DNA from: Photobacterium rosenbergii
GTDB lineage: Bacteria; Pseudomonadota; Gammaproteobacteria; Enterobacterales; Vibrionaceae
NCBI RefSeq assembly: GCF_003026455.1
Contig: NZ_PYMB01000003.1
Coordinates: forward strand, 248,001 to 312,000
Reading direction: 5' to 3'
Length of the DNA: 64,000 nt
The position numbers were made by a program, and so were the translations under genes. Below, piece by piece: positions 11,116 through 21,157 of this stretch. The notes under the pieces are model-generated. The model saw nothing but the letters and a program-made list of their open reading frames with translations. It was not told the DNA's origin and searched no databases. Numbering within the stretch: the stretch's first letter is position 1; each line of letters starts with the position of its first letter.

Positions 11116-11778
11116 TTACTCCCTTCTCATTACCGCTTCCATTCCAAACTGTTTGTTACTCAGAGTTAGCGTATTGCTACCAAGACGGAATTGGCTATCT
11201 TGCTGGCCATCTTCATAAATCAGCACAATACGGTCATCTTCAATGAAATAGATACCACGGTGTTCTTTCTTCTTACCATTCTTTCCCGAGACTTCTGCAG
11301 AGAACAAGAAGTCAGGACGCAGTGATAAAGCGATTTCTGAAACACTTTCACCCACATCTTGTCCTGAAATCTGGGAAGAACGCCATTTTCCTGGTAGATT
11401 TTCTGGCGCCAACTTAGTAAAACGGGCACCATCAAGTAAGAATTGGTTGTAGCTTAACATGTAGCTATGCTGTTGCTCTGGTTGCCCATTGGATAAGAAA
11501 GTGACTGTCGATTCATCAATATCGTAAGTCCCATCCCACTCTTCAACATTTCCATCAGTCTGAAGGAGACGAATCACGAAGCGGTAGTTAGATTTGAACT
11601 TAATGTTCATAGCGCGATAGTTCGCGCCTTCGCTTTCTACCCCCTCGTCGCTATTACTGAACCAGTACCAATCTCCCAGCAATAATGGATAATCAAATTC
11701 TGTTAAATTTGAGGCTCGTGCATGAACTGCAAATGTCGATAAAAACAGGGTTACCGCAAGAATTACATGTTTCAGCAT
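11116..11778 (-). CDS. Secreted protein of unknown function, two lipocalin-like halves
   Basis: I do not recognise a named family. The 220-residue protein starts with a clear Sec signal (MLKHVILAVTLFLSTFAVHARA). Two similar halves follow: each opens with a W-containing G-x-W element (LLGDWYW, LPGKWRSS), then a beta-rich segment ending in a GTYDIDES / GIYFIEDD turn. This suggests a tandem lipocalin-like or beta-clip fold facing the periplasm. AGGGGAA precedes the ATG. It sits between pncB (convergent) and prc (same strand, 225 bp upstream, with its own terminator between them), so it is probably a separate unit. Confidence 0.7.
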   Translation of the reverse strand: MLKHVILAVTLFLSTFAVHARASNLTEFDYPLLLGDWYWFSNSDEGVESEGANYRAMNIKFKSNYRFVIRLLQTDGNVEEWDGTYDIDESTVTFLSNGQPEQQHSYMLSYNQFLLDGARFTKLAPENLPGKWRSSQISGQDVGESVSEIALSLRPDFLFSAEVSGKNGKKKEHRGIYFIEDDRIVLIYEDGQQDSQFRLGSNTLTLSNKQFGMEAVMRRE

Positions 11779-11951
11779 AGCATTCCCCTAACACCAGAAT
11801 TGATCACCTACTTTTAACCCTAGTCGGCTATCAGCCGCTAGCATGAAAAAGTTGGAGGGGATCAGCGCTAATCTATACCCTGTCTCAGGGGTGAAACACG
11901 TAGAATCCCATAAAGAATATCGAGTTACCCTGTAGTTAGGTTACCCAATAA

Positions 11952-11977
11952 AAAACGGCACCTAAAGGTGCCGTTTT
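11952..11977 (-). terminator. prc terminator
   Basis: CGGCACC / GGTGCCG stem (11956-11962, 11967-11973) with TAAA loop, flanked by AAAA and TTTT. It lies just downstream of the prc stop for leftward transcription. Confidence 0.85.
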
Positions 11978-12003
11978 CAAAAGGTCTTGCCTATTCTCAC
12001 GAT

Positions 12004-14004
12004 CTAGCTTTGCGCTCTCGCTAAATCAGATGTAATAGCAACCGCTTCTTCAAGGTAAGCATCAGGCGCTTCATAGTCTTTTGGAACATCATCCAATGTT
12101 GCAAAAGCTTTTTCACCTGCCGCTTTCTGTCGTTGGTTCAACCTTGCCAAACGATCTGCGTCTTCCTGATCTTGCTCTGCAATTCGCTTCTTCTCATTCA
12201 GAGAAATAGTATTGATGTCTTTCTCTTTGTGATACTTGGCAATGTCATCTTGGATGAAGCCGAACTCCATATCCTTGCTGATACGCTGATCATGCTTCGT
12301 CTTCAATGAAGGCAGAACAGCAGAGAAGTTATAGAGCTTCTGATAATCCGCAGCCTTGATGCTATCCCAAGGCAATGCATTATCTTCAACGCTTTCACCC
12401 GTTTCAGAAGGATCAACAGCCGTCGGGAATGCAAGGTCTGGCACTACACCAAGATTCTGGGTGCTACCACCATTGATGCGGTAGAACTTCTGAATAGTGT
12501 ATTGGACATGACCCAATGGCTTATCGAACAAGTCATAGATATGGTTCAGCGAACGGTGTTGCTGTACCGTACCCTTACCAAATGATTGCTCACCGAGAAT
12601 AACTGCACGTCCGTAATCCTGCATCGCTGCGGCAAAAATTTCTGATGCCGATGCGCTATAGCGGTTAACCAGAACAGTTAGTGGACCATCAAAGTAAACA
12701 CGATCATCAGAATCGCCATTTACCTTCACTCTTCCGTAGCTATCACGCACCTGAACAACCGGACCGCTGTTGATAAACAACCCAGTAAGTGCTGTCGCTT
12801 CGGTAAGCGCACCACCACCATTGTTGCGTAGGTCGATAACCACACCATCAACTTGCTGGTCATTCAGTTTCGCCAGTTCCTTCTTGGTATCCTCAGACAA
12901 ACCGACATAAAAGCTCGGGATTTCAATCACCCCAATTTTCTTACCGTTTGCTGTTTCTACCGAAGATTTAGCTGCACGATCTTCTAGGCGTATTTTGTCA
13001 CGAACAATAGTGACATCGTAACTTTTTGCGTTATTCCCCTCTGGAAGAATCTCCAGAACAACTTTACTGCCTTTAGGCCCTTTGATGAGCTGTACGACAT
13101 CATCCAATCGCCAGCCAATCACATCGACCATTTCTTTGCCGTCTTGAGCGACGCCAATGATTCTATCGCCTGCTGTCAGTTTCTTCGAAGCAGAGGCTGG
13201 GCCACCCGCCACCAATGAGCGGATTACAGTATAATCATCAACCACTTGCAGCACAGCACCAATACCTTCCAAAGAAAGGTTCATCTCTGACTGGAACTGC
13301 TCTGCGTTACGCGGTGACAAATAACTGGTATGAGGGTCAACTTCACGGGCAAAGGCATTCATGTAGATCTGGAATACATCTTCGCTGTGAGTTTGAGTTA
13401 GGCGCTTAAGGGCGTTGTTGTAACGCTTGCCTAGCGTCTCTTTAATCTCGTCCCACTCTTTACCAGCGAGCGTTAAATTCAGTGCATCGTATTTGACACG
13501 TTTACGCCAAATTTCATTAAGCTCGTTACGATCTTTAGGCCAATCCATTTCGGAACGGTCTAACACCATATCTTCATCGGCATCAAAAGTGATTTCACGA
13601 TCAAGTAAGGTCAGCGCGTATTGGTAGCGGTCATAGCGACGTTTCAGCAAGGTATTGAAAATATCGAAAGCCGCCGACGTGTCACCCCTTTTGAGCTGAT
13701 CGTCTAACTGGTCTTCCCATTTTTCAAACTGCCGAATATCGGAAGCAGTGAGGAAGCTTTTGTTGAAGTCCAGCATCTCGATATAGCGCGTGAAGACACT
13801 GGAAGAAAATTCGTCATCAAGTGAAAATTGCTTGTAATGTGAACGAGTAAAGCGTGAAGCTACTCGTTTACTAGCTGTCGCATGCTGTTTTTCTGGAGCC
13901 AGCTGCGGTAGATCACTTAACGTGTATGTCGCCTCTAGGGCTTGTGCTGAAGCTGCTAGCATCATGCCAGCAGCGATCAGTGAGAAACGGAATCGACCTT
14001 TCAT
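12004..14004 (-). CDS. prc: Tail-specific protease Prc (C-terminal processing peptidase, S41)
   Basis: A periplasmic protease that trims or degrades proteins with non-polar C-termini, including penicillin-binding protein 3 and murein hydrolases. It has a signal peptide (about 1-22), a PDZ domain around 240-320 and the S41 catalytic Ser452 in NRYSASASE with Lys477 in GEQSFGKGT, the same positions as in the E. coli precursor. The C-terminal DUF3340 region ends near 666, close to the E. coli 682. AAAGGAG precedes the ATG. It follows proQ by 17 bp, so the two form an operon, as in enterics. Confidence 0.97.
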   Translation of the reverse strand: MKGRFRFSLIAAGMMLAASAQALEATYTLSDLPQLAPEKQHATASKRVASRFTRSHYKQFSLDDEFSSSVFTRYIEMLDFNKSFLTASDIRQFEKWEDQLDDQLKRGDTSAAFDIFNTLLKRRYDRYQYALTLLDREITFDADEDMVLDRSEMDWPKDRNELNEIWRKRVKYDALNLTLAGKEWDEIKETLGKRYNNALKRLTQTHSEDVFQIYMNAFAREVDPHTSYLSPRNAEQFQSEMNLSLEGIGAVLQVVDDYTVIRSLVAGGPASASKKLTAGDRIIGVAQDGKEMVDVIGWRLDDVVQLIKGPKGSKVVLEILPEGNNAKSYDVTIVRDKIRLEDRAAKSSVETANGKKIGVIEIPSFYVGLSEDTKKELAKLNDQQVDGVVIDLRNNGGGALTEATALTGLFINSGPVVQVRDSYGRVKVNGDSDDRVYFDGPLTVLVNRYSASASEIFAAAMQDYGRAVILGEQSFGKGTVQQHRSLNHIYDLFDKPLGHVQYTIQKFYRINGGSTQNLGVVPDLAFPTAVDPSETGESVEDNALPWDSIKAADYQKLYNFSAVLPSLKTKHDQRISKDMEFGFIQDDIAKYHKEKDINTISLNEKKRIAEQDQEDADRLARLNQRQKAAGEKAFATLDDVPKDYEAPDAYLEEAVAITSDLARAQS

Positions 14005-14021
14005 GCGTCGAGCATTCTCCT

Positions 14022-14666
14022 TTACGAACGCAGGTGCTCCGCTTTAACTACCATGGTTAGACCATTTGATAGGCGAACACGCACATCGTCCTTATTAATT
14101 TCAACGATAGTTGCCGGCATGTTTCCGTTGCCCATGTTAACACTAACGTTCTTGCCAACGACGACTTCATCAGCAGTCAGTGCACGGGTCGTTTCTGCAG
14201 GCTTTTTATTTAGCTTAGTCGTTTTTTGTTTAGTGTTCTTTGGTTTAGCAGTTTTTGGACGAATTTTTTTCGCCTTCGCTTCACCATCCTTGCCAGCAGC
14301 CGCTTTTGCTTCTGCTTGCTCTTTACGACGCGCGCGTACTTTAGCCTTGCTTTCTTCAAGTGCTTGTTTCGCGTGATCTACGTGTTCTTGTTCTAATACA
14401 CCACAATCGTTGCCATCAAGGTCAACGCGGTTTGCACCCGCTTTCACACCGTGAAGATAACGCCAGGAAGAAGTGTATTGACGCAGAGCGGTACGCAGTT
14501 GAGTTTTACTTACTTTAGGGTCTTCGCTTAGACGCTCAGCCAAATCTTGGAAGATACCAATCTTAAGTGGCTTCGCTTCACCTTCAACAGTAAAACATTT
14601 TGGGAAACGCTCAGCAATGTAGGCAATGACTTCTTTACTGTTCGTTAGCTTTTCAGAGTTTTCCAT
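14022..14666 (-). CDS. proQ: RNA chaperone ProQ
   Basis: ProQ binds structured 3' ends of mRNAs and sRNAs and shapes their stability. The FinO-type domain covers about residues 1-120 ([49 protein letters not shown]). A Lys/Ala-rich linker (about 120-165) leads to a C-terminal Tudor-like domain ([20 protein letters not shown]). The start was moved to 14666, five codons inside the open frame: AGGAAAG lies 4 nt before it and the N-terminus then aligns with E. coli MENQPKL. First gene of the proQ-prc operon. Confidence 0.96.
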   Translation of the reverse strand: MENSEKLTNSKEVIAYIAERFPKCFTVEGEAKPLKIGIFQDLAERLSEDPKVSKTQLRTALRQYTSSWRYLHGVKAGANRVDLDGNDCGVLEQEHVDHAKQALEESKAKVRARRKEQAEAKAAAGKDGEAKAKKIRPKTAKPKNTKQKTTKLNKKPAETTRALTADEVVVGKNVSVNMGNGNMPATIVEINKDDVRVRLSNGLTMVVKAEHLRS

Positions 14667-14732
14667 GGACTTTCCTGACAAAAGCGAGTTTCCTCGCCGT
14701 TAGTACTTTAATCAAAAAGAAATTGTTCCGCT

Positions 14733-14738
14733 ATTATA
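14733..14738 (-). promoter_or_regulatory. -10 element of the proQ-prc promoter
   Basis: Read leftward this is a perfect TATAAT, about 67 bp upstream of the proQ ATG and in the only gap before msrC. The -35 is poor. Confidence 0.5.
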
Positions 14739-14774
14739 GTTACCTAACGCCGAAAAACCACCGAAAGCATGCAA

Positions 14775-15233
14775 TTAGAGCCTTTTTTGTAGTTCTTCTA
14801 ACAAAGAAACTAGTCCATCTTCGTCGGATTGACTAAATCTTGATAAGATTGGGCTATCAATATCCAATACACCGTACAATTCCCCTTTCACCGTGAACGG
14901 GATAACAATCTCAGAGTTACTCGCCGCATCACAGGCAATATGCCCTTCGAATTGATGGACATCCTCAACACGCTGAACACGGTTCTCAGCAATCGCCGTA
15001 CCGCATACACCACGCCCTACAGGAATCCTTACGCAAGCCGGTTTACCCTGGAATGGACCCAGGACAAGTTGGTCTCCTTTTAAGATATAAAACCCAACCC
15101 AGTTAATCTCTTCTAACTCCATGGCCAGTAAGGCACTAATATTAGACATATTAGCAATGAGATCAGTCTCACCCTCAACCAGTGCGATCGCTTGTTTCGT
15201 CAGCGTTTGGTAATTCACTGATCCAATTTCCAT
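14775..15233 (-). CDS. msrC: Free methionine-(R)-sulfoxide reductase (GAF domain)
   Basis: It reduces free methionine-R-sulfoxide with thioredoxin, protecting the methionine pool from oxidation (E. coli YebR). The protein is a single GAF domain of 152 residues. The three catalytic cysteines are at 67 (PACVRI), 77 (GVCGTA) and 101 (IACDAA), with the same 10 and 24 spacing as in E. coli. AAGGAG lies 6 nt before the ATG. It is divergent from the ABC exporter, and the Fur-like box at 15274-15292 sits in the 83-bp gap between them. Confidence 0.94.
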   Translation of the reverse strand: MEIGSVNYQTLTKQAIALVEGETDLIANMSNISALLAMELEEINWVGFYILKGDQLVLGPFQGKPACVRIPVGRGVCGTAIAENRVQRVEDVHQFEGHIACDAASNSEIVIPFTVKGELYGVLDIDSPILSRFSQSDEDGLVSLLEELQKRL

Positions 15234-15273
15234 GGCTTACTCCTTTTATAGCCGCTAAAATGGCTTCTTTATC

Positions 15274-15292
15274 AATAATGGGAATCATTATC
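15274..15292 (+). promoter_or_regulatory. Fur-like box in the msrC / ABC exporter divergent region
   Basis: AATAATGGGAATCATTATC matches the 19-bp Fur consensus GATAATGATAATCATTATC at 16 positions. It is 25 bp before the exporter ATG and 40 bp before the msrC ATG. Its position inside the upstream extension of the exporter reading frame argues that translation starts downstream, at 15317. Confidence 0.65.
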
Positions 15293-15316
15293 ATTGTGAA
15301 AAACAATTCAAACCAA

Positions 15317-17146
15317 ATGATTAACTGGTCTTGGCTGCTAAAGCAAGCGAAAAATCATCGTCCCCGCTTAATTGCAGCCAATATTATTGCGCTCATTGCG
15401 ACCCTTATCAGTGTCCCTATTCCACTGTTAATGCCTTTAATGGTCGATGAAATCTTGCTCGACAAGCCTGCAGGCGGCATCGAATTCCTAAACCACTTTT
15501 TACCTGATTCCCTGCAACAGCCTACTGCTTATATTTTGCTGGTACTGCTTTTTGTTGTCTTGATGCGTGTCGCAAGCCAAGCACTAAACATCCTGCAAAG
15601 CCGTCAGTTCACCTTGGTTGCCAAAGATATTACCTTCAACATGCGACAACACCTGATCGACAAATTAGGCCGTATCAGCATGCGTCAGTATGAGGAACGT
15701 GGCAGCGGCGGTATCACTTCCCACCTTATTACTGATGTCGAAACCATCGATAAGTTTGTCGGTGATACCCTAAGCCGCTTCTTGGTGGGTTTCCTTACCG
15801 TAATTGGTACAGCAGCCATCCTGTTATGGCTGAACTGGCAACTTGGTTTGTTCATTTTATTAGTGAACCCTATTGTGGTTTATGCGTCCAAGCTGATGGG
15901 TAACCGAGTAAAAACCCTAAAGAAAAAAGAAAACCAAGCCTTTGAACGCTTCCAGCAACGCTTAGTGGAAACGCTAGACGGTATTTACCAACTGCGCGCC
16001 GCAAACCGTGAGCGTGATTTCCTGACCCAGCTAAAGTCAAATGCCGACGATATCCGTCATGATGCTGACAAATATGCGTGGCAATCTGAAGCGGCCGGCC
16101 GCATTTCTTTCTTACTGTTTCTCGTCGGCTTCGAGCTCTTTCGTGCCATGGCCATGATTATGGTGCTGTTTACTGATCTCAGTGTCGGTCAGATGTTCGC
16201 AGTATTCGGCTACCTCTGGTTCATGCTCGGCCCTGTACAGGAACTACTAGGCATCCAGTTTGCTTGGTACAGCGCATCTGCGGCTATGCAGCGCCTTAAT
16301 GGCCTTATCGCTATCGAAGAAGAAGTTCGCCCAGTACAAAAAGTCAATCCATTCAATGGTGACCATAGCCTTGATATTGAAATAAAAAACATCCATTTTG
16401 CCTATGATGAAGATAAAGAAGTCTTACGTGGGATGAGTTTGAGTATTCCTGCGGGTAAACGTGTTGCATTGGTCGGCTCTTCCGGCGGCGGCAAATCAAC
16501 CCTAATCCAGCTCCTACTTGGCATCTATCAAAAAGACGCAGGTGACATACTGGTTAATGGATACCCAATAGAAGATGTGAGCTACGAGGCACTACGCAAT
16601 AAAATGGCAGTGGTCCTACAACAGCCTGTATTATTTAATGATACTATGCGCCACAACCTGACATTAGGTGGTGAATACACTGACGAGCAACTATGGCAGG
16701 CACTTGAGATCGCCCAAATGACCGATGTCACCCAGCGCTTAACTGAAGGGTTGGACACAGAAATAGGCCGACAAGGTATTAAATTGTCCGGGGGACAACG
16801 ACAAAGGCTTGCTATTGCCCGTATGGTGCTGACCAACCCTGAGTTTGTTATTCTGGATGAGGCGACCTCAGCATTAGATACCGCAACAGAAGCGGCATTG
16901 CATACGGCCCTAAATCAATTTCTTGCAAATAGAACAACGCTGATTGTTGCTCACCGTTTATCTGCGGTTAAACAAGCTGATGTAATCTACGTGCTTGAAG
17001 ATGGGCAGGTTAGCCAAAGTGGTACGCACCACGAGTTAGTGAACGAAGAAGGCTTGTACCAAACATTGTATGGTTCTGTACAATCTGCTGAAAATCAAAA
17101 TGATTCGATGACACAAGTACCTGTAGCCAGAATGAACCTAAAATAA
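15317..17146 (+). CDS. ABC-type exporter, fused membrane and ATPase domains
   Basis: A half-transporter of 609 residues: six membrane segments (about 20-310), then one ATPase with Walker A GSSGGGKST (387-395), signature LSGGQ (490-494), Walker B FVILDEATSALD and the AHRLS switch His. Such proteins work as homodimers, exporting drugs, lipids, peptides or siderophores. The substrate is not readable, but the Fur-like box just upstream suggests iron-starvation expression and hence siderophore export or a similar role. The longest frame begins at 15182, inside msrC; I chose the ATG at 15317 because earlier starts would overlap the box. None has a good ribosome site; a GTG at 15296 is possible. Confidence 0.85.
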   Translation: MINWSWLLKQAKNHRPRLIAANIIALIATLISVPIPLLMPLMVDEILLDKPAGGIEFLNHFLPDSLQQPTAYILLVLLFVVLMRVASQALNILQSRQFTLVAKDITFNMRQHLIDKLGRISMRQYEERGSGGITSHLITDVETIDKFVGDTLSRFLVGFLTVIGTAAILLWLNWQLGLFILLVNPIVVYASKLMGNRVKTLKKKENQAFERFQQRLVETLDGIYQLRAANRERDFLTQLKSNADDIRHDADKYAWQSEAAGRISFLLFLVGFELFRAMAMIMVLFTDLSVGQMFAVFGYLWFMLGPVQELLGIQFAWYSASAAMQRLNGLIAIEEEVRPVQKVNPFNGDHSLDIEIKNIHFAYDEDKEVLRGMSLSIPAGKRVALVGSSGGGKSTLIQLLLGIYQKDAGDILVNGYPIEDVSYEALRNKMAVVLQQPVLFNDTMRHNLTLGGEYTDEQLWQALEIAQMTDVTQRLTEGLDTEIGRQGIKLSGGQRQRLAIARMVLTNPEFVILDEATSALDTATEAALHTALNQFLANRTTLIVAHRLSAVKQADVIYVLEDGQVSQSGTHHELVNEEGLYQTLYGSVQSAENQNDSMTQVPVARMNLK

Positions 17147-17192
17147 TAAAATACCGTTCATTTAGATTAATACTTTAAAGGAATAAACGTTA

Positions 17193-18389
17193 ATGACCAC
17201 AGCGAGACTATGCCCCGGTTGCGATTTACCTTTGCTTCCGCAGGTCGCTGAACAGGGACAAAGTGCGTATTGCCCACGTTGTAACACCCGGTTGTACCGA
17301 GGTGGTCATTTCCGTTTTTCCAGTGAACTGGCGATTGCCCTAGCCTGTCTTATCCTTTTTATCCCGGCGCATATTTTTCCCCTGATCACTATCCGCCTAT
17401 TCGGGGTCATGATCCCGGCAACGCTAACTTCTGGCACTTTCTCTCTTGCGCCTAACTTTCCAGCCGTCGCCTTACTTATCCTATTTTGTAGTTCTATTGC
17501 CCCTTTACTGGTTTGTGGTTCAGTCTTAGGTGCGCAACTTGGTTTGCGGTTCCGTCGAATCAAATTGTTTCGCCGCTCACTTTGGATTATTGAACACCTC
17601 AAGCACTGGGCGATGTTCGATGTCTTCCTTGTTAGCCTGGGAATTTCTTGCTTTAAAGTTCAAGACTATGCGGACATCTTTGTCGGCCCCGGTTTATATT
17701 CATTGGTGCTACTACAACTGCTAACAGCCCTGCTCCTAACCCGTATCAGTATCAACCGCTACTGGGAAGCATGGCAGCCAGAAACCGAGCACAAGAAGTA
17801 CAGCCATGCGAGGCACTGCCATCATTGCCACATGACGCAAGATGAGCATGAAAACTGTGTGCGATGCGACTTCCCGCTTCACAAGCGCATGCCCCAGTCT
17901 ATCCAGAAAACCTGGGCATACCTCATCGCAGCGACGGTCTTCATCTTCCCTGCGAACCTATATCCGATTTCAATCTTTCTTAATAATGGCAAGCGGGTTG
18001 AAGATACCATCTTCTCCGGAGTCGCCTCGTTGGTGAACTCAGATATGCTCGGCATTGCCATCATTATTTTCATTGCCAGTATTGTTGTGCCAGTTGCCAA
18101 AATCCTTGGATTGGCCTTCATCCTCTTGACCATCCAGTTCAAGCGCAGTGTTAATCACCTTCAGCGCATGAAGCTATACCGCTTTATCCAATGGATCGGC
18201 AAATGGTCAATGATGGATCTCTTTGTTATTTCGATCATGGTAACGTTAATCGACCGTGATCAATTGCTCGACTTCACCCCAGGCCCTGGTGCTATTGCCT
18301 TTGGTGTCGTGGTGGTGCTGACAATGCTTGCCGCTGAAAGCTTGGATTCTCGTCTGATATGGGACAACTATGAACAACGGACCAAATAA
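17193..18389 (+). CDS. letA: LetA, PqiA-family membrane protein of the LetAB lipid transport system
   Basis: The inner-membrane partner of the MCE protein LetB (E. coli YebS/YebT), moving phospholipids across the envelope. It has two PqiA domains, each led by a zinc ribbon: C7/C10 with C27/C30, and C209/C212 with C222/C225. About eight membrane segments follow these ribbons. Length is 398 against 427 in E. coli. AAAGGAA lies about 10 nt before the ATG. It overlaps letB by 20 bp and starts 46 bp after the ABC exporter, so read-through from the exporter is possible. Confidence 0.93.
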   Translation: MTTARLCPGCDLPLLPQVAEQGQSAYCPRCNTRLYRGGHFRFSSELAIALACLILFIPAHIFPLITIRLFGVMIPATLTSGTFSLAPNFPAVALLILFCSSIAPLLVCGSVLGAQLGLRFRRIKLFRRSLWIIEHLKHWAMFDVFLVSLGISCFKVQDYADIFVGPGLYSLVLLQLLTALLLTRISINRYWEAWQPETEHKKYSHARHCHHCHMTQDEHENCVRCDFPLHKRMPQSIQKTWAYLIAATVFIFPANLYPISIFLNNGKRVEDTIFSGVASLVNSDMLGIAIIIFIASIVVPVAKILGLAFILLTIQFKRSVNHLQRMKLYRFIQWIGKWSMMDLFVISIMVTLIDRDQLLDFTPGPGAIAFGVVVVLTMLAAESLDSRLIWDNYEQRTK

Positions 18390-20997
18390 TCAACAACCTA
18401 CACCGGTCAATATAAAGCGCGATCGCGGGATTTCCCCGCTATGGATTCTCCCCGTGCTAGCCTTGGTTCTCGCAGGATGGCTGGTTTTCAAAGCCGTCAA
18501 TGAGGCCGGTGAACGGATCAAAATTCATTTCAACGATGCTGCAGGCTTAGTGGCAGGACGGACGACAATCCGTTACCAAGGGTTAGAAGTGGGTATCGTC
18601 CGTGACGTGAACCTATCAGGCGATCTTAAGAGTATTTATGTCGAAGCGGATATCTACCCCGAAGCCGTACAAACCCTTCGTTCAGGGACACGCTTTTGGT
18701 TAGTCAAACCTAAAGCCTCTATCACAGGTATCTCAGGCCTTGATGCCCTCGTCTCCGGTAACTACATTGCATTGCAGCCGGGTGAAGGGAAATTTGCCAA
18801 TGAATTCGACGCCCTTGATAACCAACCTGCCGATACGCCTGTTGGCGAAGGCTTAAAGATCCAACTGCGTGCCCCCCATTTAGGCTCAATCAATATTGGC
18901 TCGCAGGTTCTCTATAAGAAAATCCCTGTCGGTGAGGTATACAACCACAGCCTCAGCCAGAACAACAAACAAGTCATTATTGATGTCTTGATCAAGCCGC
19001 AATACGCCAACTTGGTGACGAACAAAAGTCGTTTTTGGAATGTCAGTGGCATGAGTGCCAACATTGGCTTCAACGGTGTTGATGTTCAGTTTGAAAGCCT
19101 ATCAGCCATGATCAGTGGCGCGATAGCTTTTGACTCCCCCGATAAAGGATTACCTATTGAACCTGATCACCTCTTCCGCCTTTATCCTGATCTGAACACT
19201 GCGGGTCGAGGGATCGCCATTACTATCGACCTGCCAGAGAACAGTAACATTAGTGCAAGTGGCGCACCGATTGTGTATCGCGGCCTGCAGATTGGTCAGA
19301 TTTCCGATATACGGCTTGATAAAGAGCGAGGGACCATTGTCGCTCATGCGGCCATTGAGCCTATGATGAGTGATCTGCTAACCACAGGTTCAAAGATGCT
19401 GCTTGAAGAAGCCGAACTCTCTCTCAATGGTGTGAAGAACATAGGCAACCTTCTGCGAGGAAACTTCCTGACCCTGATCCCGGGTAATGGCGAAACTAGC
19501 CGTCAGTTTGTTGCGATTAACCAAGATGAACTTCAGGAGCAGCAGCCTGGCGTTGCCTCTTTTGCCCTCTATGCAGATGATAGCTACGGCATCAAACGAG
19601 GAACTAAACTCAAACACCGAGGCTTGGAAGTTGGCCGTGTTAAATCGGTCAGGCTTGATGGCTCTAAAGTTCGCTTCAATGTTATTGTTCAGCCTCAATA
19701 TACCAAGTTAGTTCGCTCTGGTAGCCGCTTCTATATTGATGGCGGTATTCAAGCCAATCTGAGCAGCCAAGGGCTTGATGTCTCTGTCCCACCTGCCGAT
19801 CAACTGATCAGTCAAAGCATCAGCTTTACTAGCGGGGGCTCTAGCAAAGTGCTCAGCCAATACCCGCTTTACAAGAGCCGTCAACTTGCCACCCTAGCCG
19901 CAGAAAAAGCCAAAGGGTTTGCAGCGATTAGTTTGTATGCCGATGAGCTTCCACCTATTTCAGAAGGCAGCCCTGTCCTATACCGCAACATGGAAGTGGG
20001 TGAAGTAGCTAGCTATGAATTAACACGTGACGGCGTCACGATAAAGCTGAAGGTCAATAATAAATACCGCCACCTTATTTCAGCAAACACAGTATTCTGG
20101 AACCGCTCTGGCGTAGAAGTTGAAGCTGGGCTTGATGGCGTTCATGTCAAAGCGGACCCAATCAGCACCCTAATCAAAGGTGGTATCGCTTTTGATGAGC
20201 TTGAGGGTGTCACCAACCGCAATGGCAACCGTTATAAGCTTTATAAGAGTTATAAAGAAGCCAAAGATTATGGCCTATTAGTGACCATGATTGCAGCTGA
20301 TGCAAAAACCATAAAGGTCAATACTGATATCCGTTACCAAGGCGTCAATGTCGGTAAAGTGGTTGAAACTGAACCTGACTTCAATACTGGTAAGGTTATC
20401 GTCAAAGCTCGCCTGTTCCCGAAATACGCCGAGCTACTGGCAAAAGTTGATAGCCAATTCTGGATTGTCAGCCCGAAAATCAGCATCACTGGGGCCAAGA
20501 ACCTAGATACACTGCTTAGCAGTTATATTGCTGTCACGCCGGGTAAGGGTCATTACTCACAAAGCTTCACACTTGGCAATGCCCAATTGCAGAACAAAGG
20601 CTTGAGCGTGATTTTGGAAACTGAAAAACGCAACTCGATCAGCGAAGGCACGCCGTTGCTATACCGCGATATCCAGGTAGGCGAAGTGGTGAAAGTGAGC
20701 CTGGGTGAACTGGCCGACAGGGTCATTATTGAAGCCCAAGTTGAACAGGACTTCAGCCACCTCGTCCGCACAGACAGTGTGTTTTGGAATGTCTCCGGTA
20801 TCGACGTCACCATTGGCCTGACAGGTGCAACTTTACAGAGCGGGACGGTGGACAGCCTGATCCGTGGTGGCATTGCTTTCGCCACACCGGAAAGCCAGCC
20901 GCTTTCTCCGATTGCCAAGAGCGACAGCCACTTCCTGTTGCACGATACAGCCAAACCAGAATGGAAGACCTGGCGAACAGCCATACCGAAACACTAA
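18370..20997 (+). CDS. letB: LetB, seven-MCE-domain periplasmic tunnel protein
   Basis: LetB forms a hexameric tunnel spanning the periplasm for phospholipid transport. One N-terminal membrane helix (about 19-38, ISPLWILPVLALVLAGWLVF) is followed by seven MCE repeats. Each opens with an element like GLVAGRTTIRYQGLEVGIV (GSQVLYKKIPVGEV, GAPIVYRGLQIGQI, GTKLKHRGLEVGRV, GSPVLYRNMEVGEV, NTDIRYQGVNVGKV, GTPLLYRDIQVGEV). Length 875 equals E. coli YebT (877). It overlaps letA and ends in a terminator. Confidence 0.95.
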   Translation: MNNGPNNQQPTPVNIKRDRGISPLWILPVLALVLAGWLVFKAVNEAGERIKIHFNDAAGLVAGRTTIRYQGLEVGIVRDVNLSGDLKSIYVEADIYPEAVQTLRSGTRFWLVKPKASITGISGLDALVSGNYIALQPGEGKFANEFDALDNQPADTPVGEGLKIQLRAPHLGSINIGSQVLYKKIPVGEVYNHSLSQNNKQVIIDVLIKPQYANLVTNKSRFWNVSGMSANIGFNGVDVQFESLSAMISGAIAFDSPDKGLPIEPDHLFRLYPDLNTAGRGIAITIDLPENSNISASGAPIVYRGLQIGQISDIRLDKERGTIVAHAAIEPMMSDLLTTGSKMLLEEAELSLNGVKNIGNLLRGNFLTLIPGNGETSRQFVAINQDELQEQQPGVASFALYADDSYGIKRGTKLKHRGLEVGRVKSVRLDGSKVRFNVIVQPQYTKLVRSGSRFYIDGGIQANLSSQGLDVSVPPADQLISQSISFTSGGSSKVLSQYPLYKSRQLATLAAEKAKGFAAISLYADELPPISEGSPVLYRNMEVGEVASYELTRDGVTIKLKVNNKYRHLISANTVFWNRSGVEVEAGLDGVHVKADPISTLIKGGIAFDELEGVTNRNGNRYKLYKSYKEAKDYGLLVTMIAADAKTIKVNTDIRYQGVNVGKVVETEPDFNTGKVIVKARLFPKYAELLAKVDSQFWIVSPKISITGAKNLDTLLSSYIAVTPGKGHYSQSFTLGNAQLQNKGLSVILETEKRNSISEGTPLLYRDIQVGEVVKVSLGELADRVIIEAQVEQDFSHLVRTDSVFWNVSGIDVTIGLTGATLQSGTVDSLIRGGIAFATPESQPLSPIAKSDSHFLLHDTAKPEWKTWRTAIPKH

Positions 20998-21007
20998 CTC
21001 ATGGTAT

Positions 21008-21033
21008 AAAAGGAGCAGCAATGCTCCTTTTTT
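21008..21033 (+). terminator. letAB terminator
   Basis: AAAAGGAGCA / TGCTCCTTTT stem with GCAA loop and a continuing T-run, 10 bp after the letB stop. Confidence 0.92.
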
Positions 21034-21157
21034 ATTTTGAAATCTGATCTGATGAACTCAGACTTAACCACAAGCCCATCGCCAAGCATCCTCCTTTTAC
21101 CTATCTACCTACAAATGTTAAACTTACGCCCCACTGCTAGATAATCGAGACATTCCC

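Noticed and set aside
15182..15316. Longer N-terminus of the ABC exporter
   Set aside because: It would overlap msrC and translate the Fur-like box; the usual exporter N-terminus begins at the later ATG.
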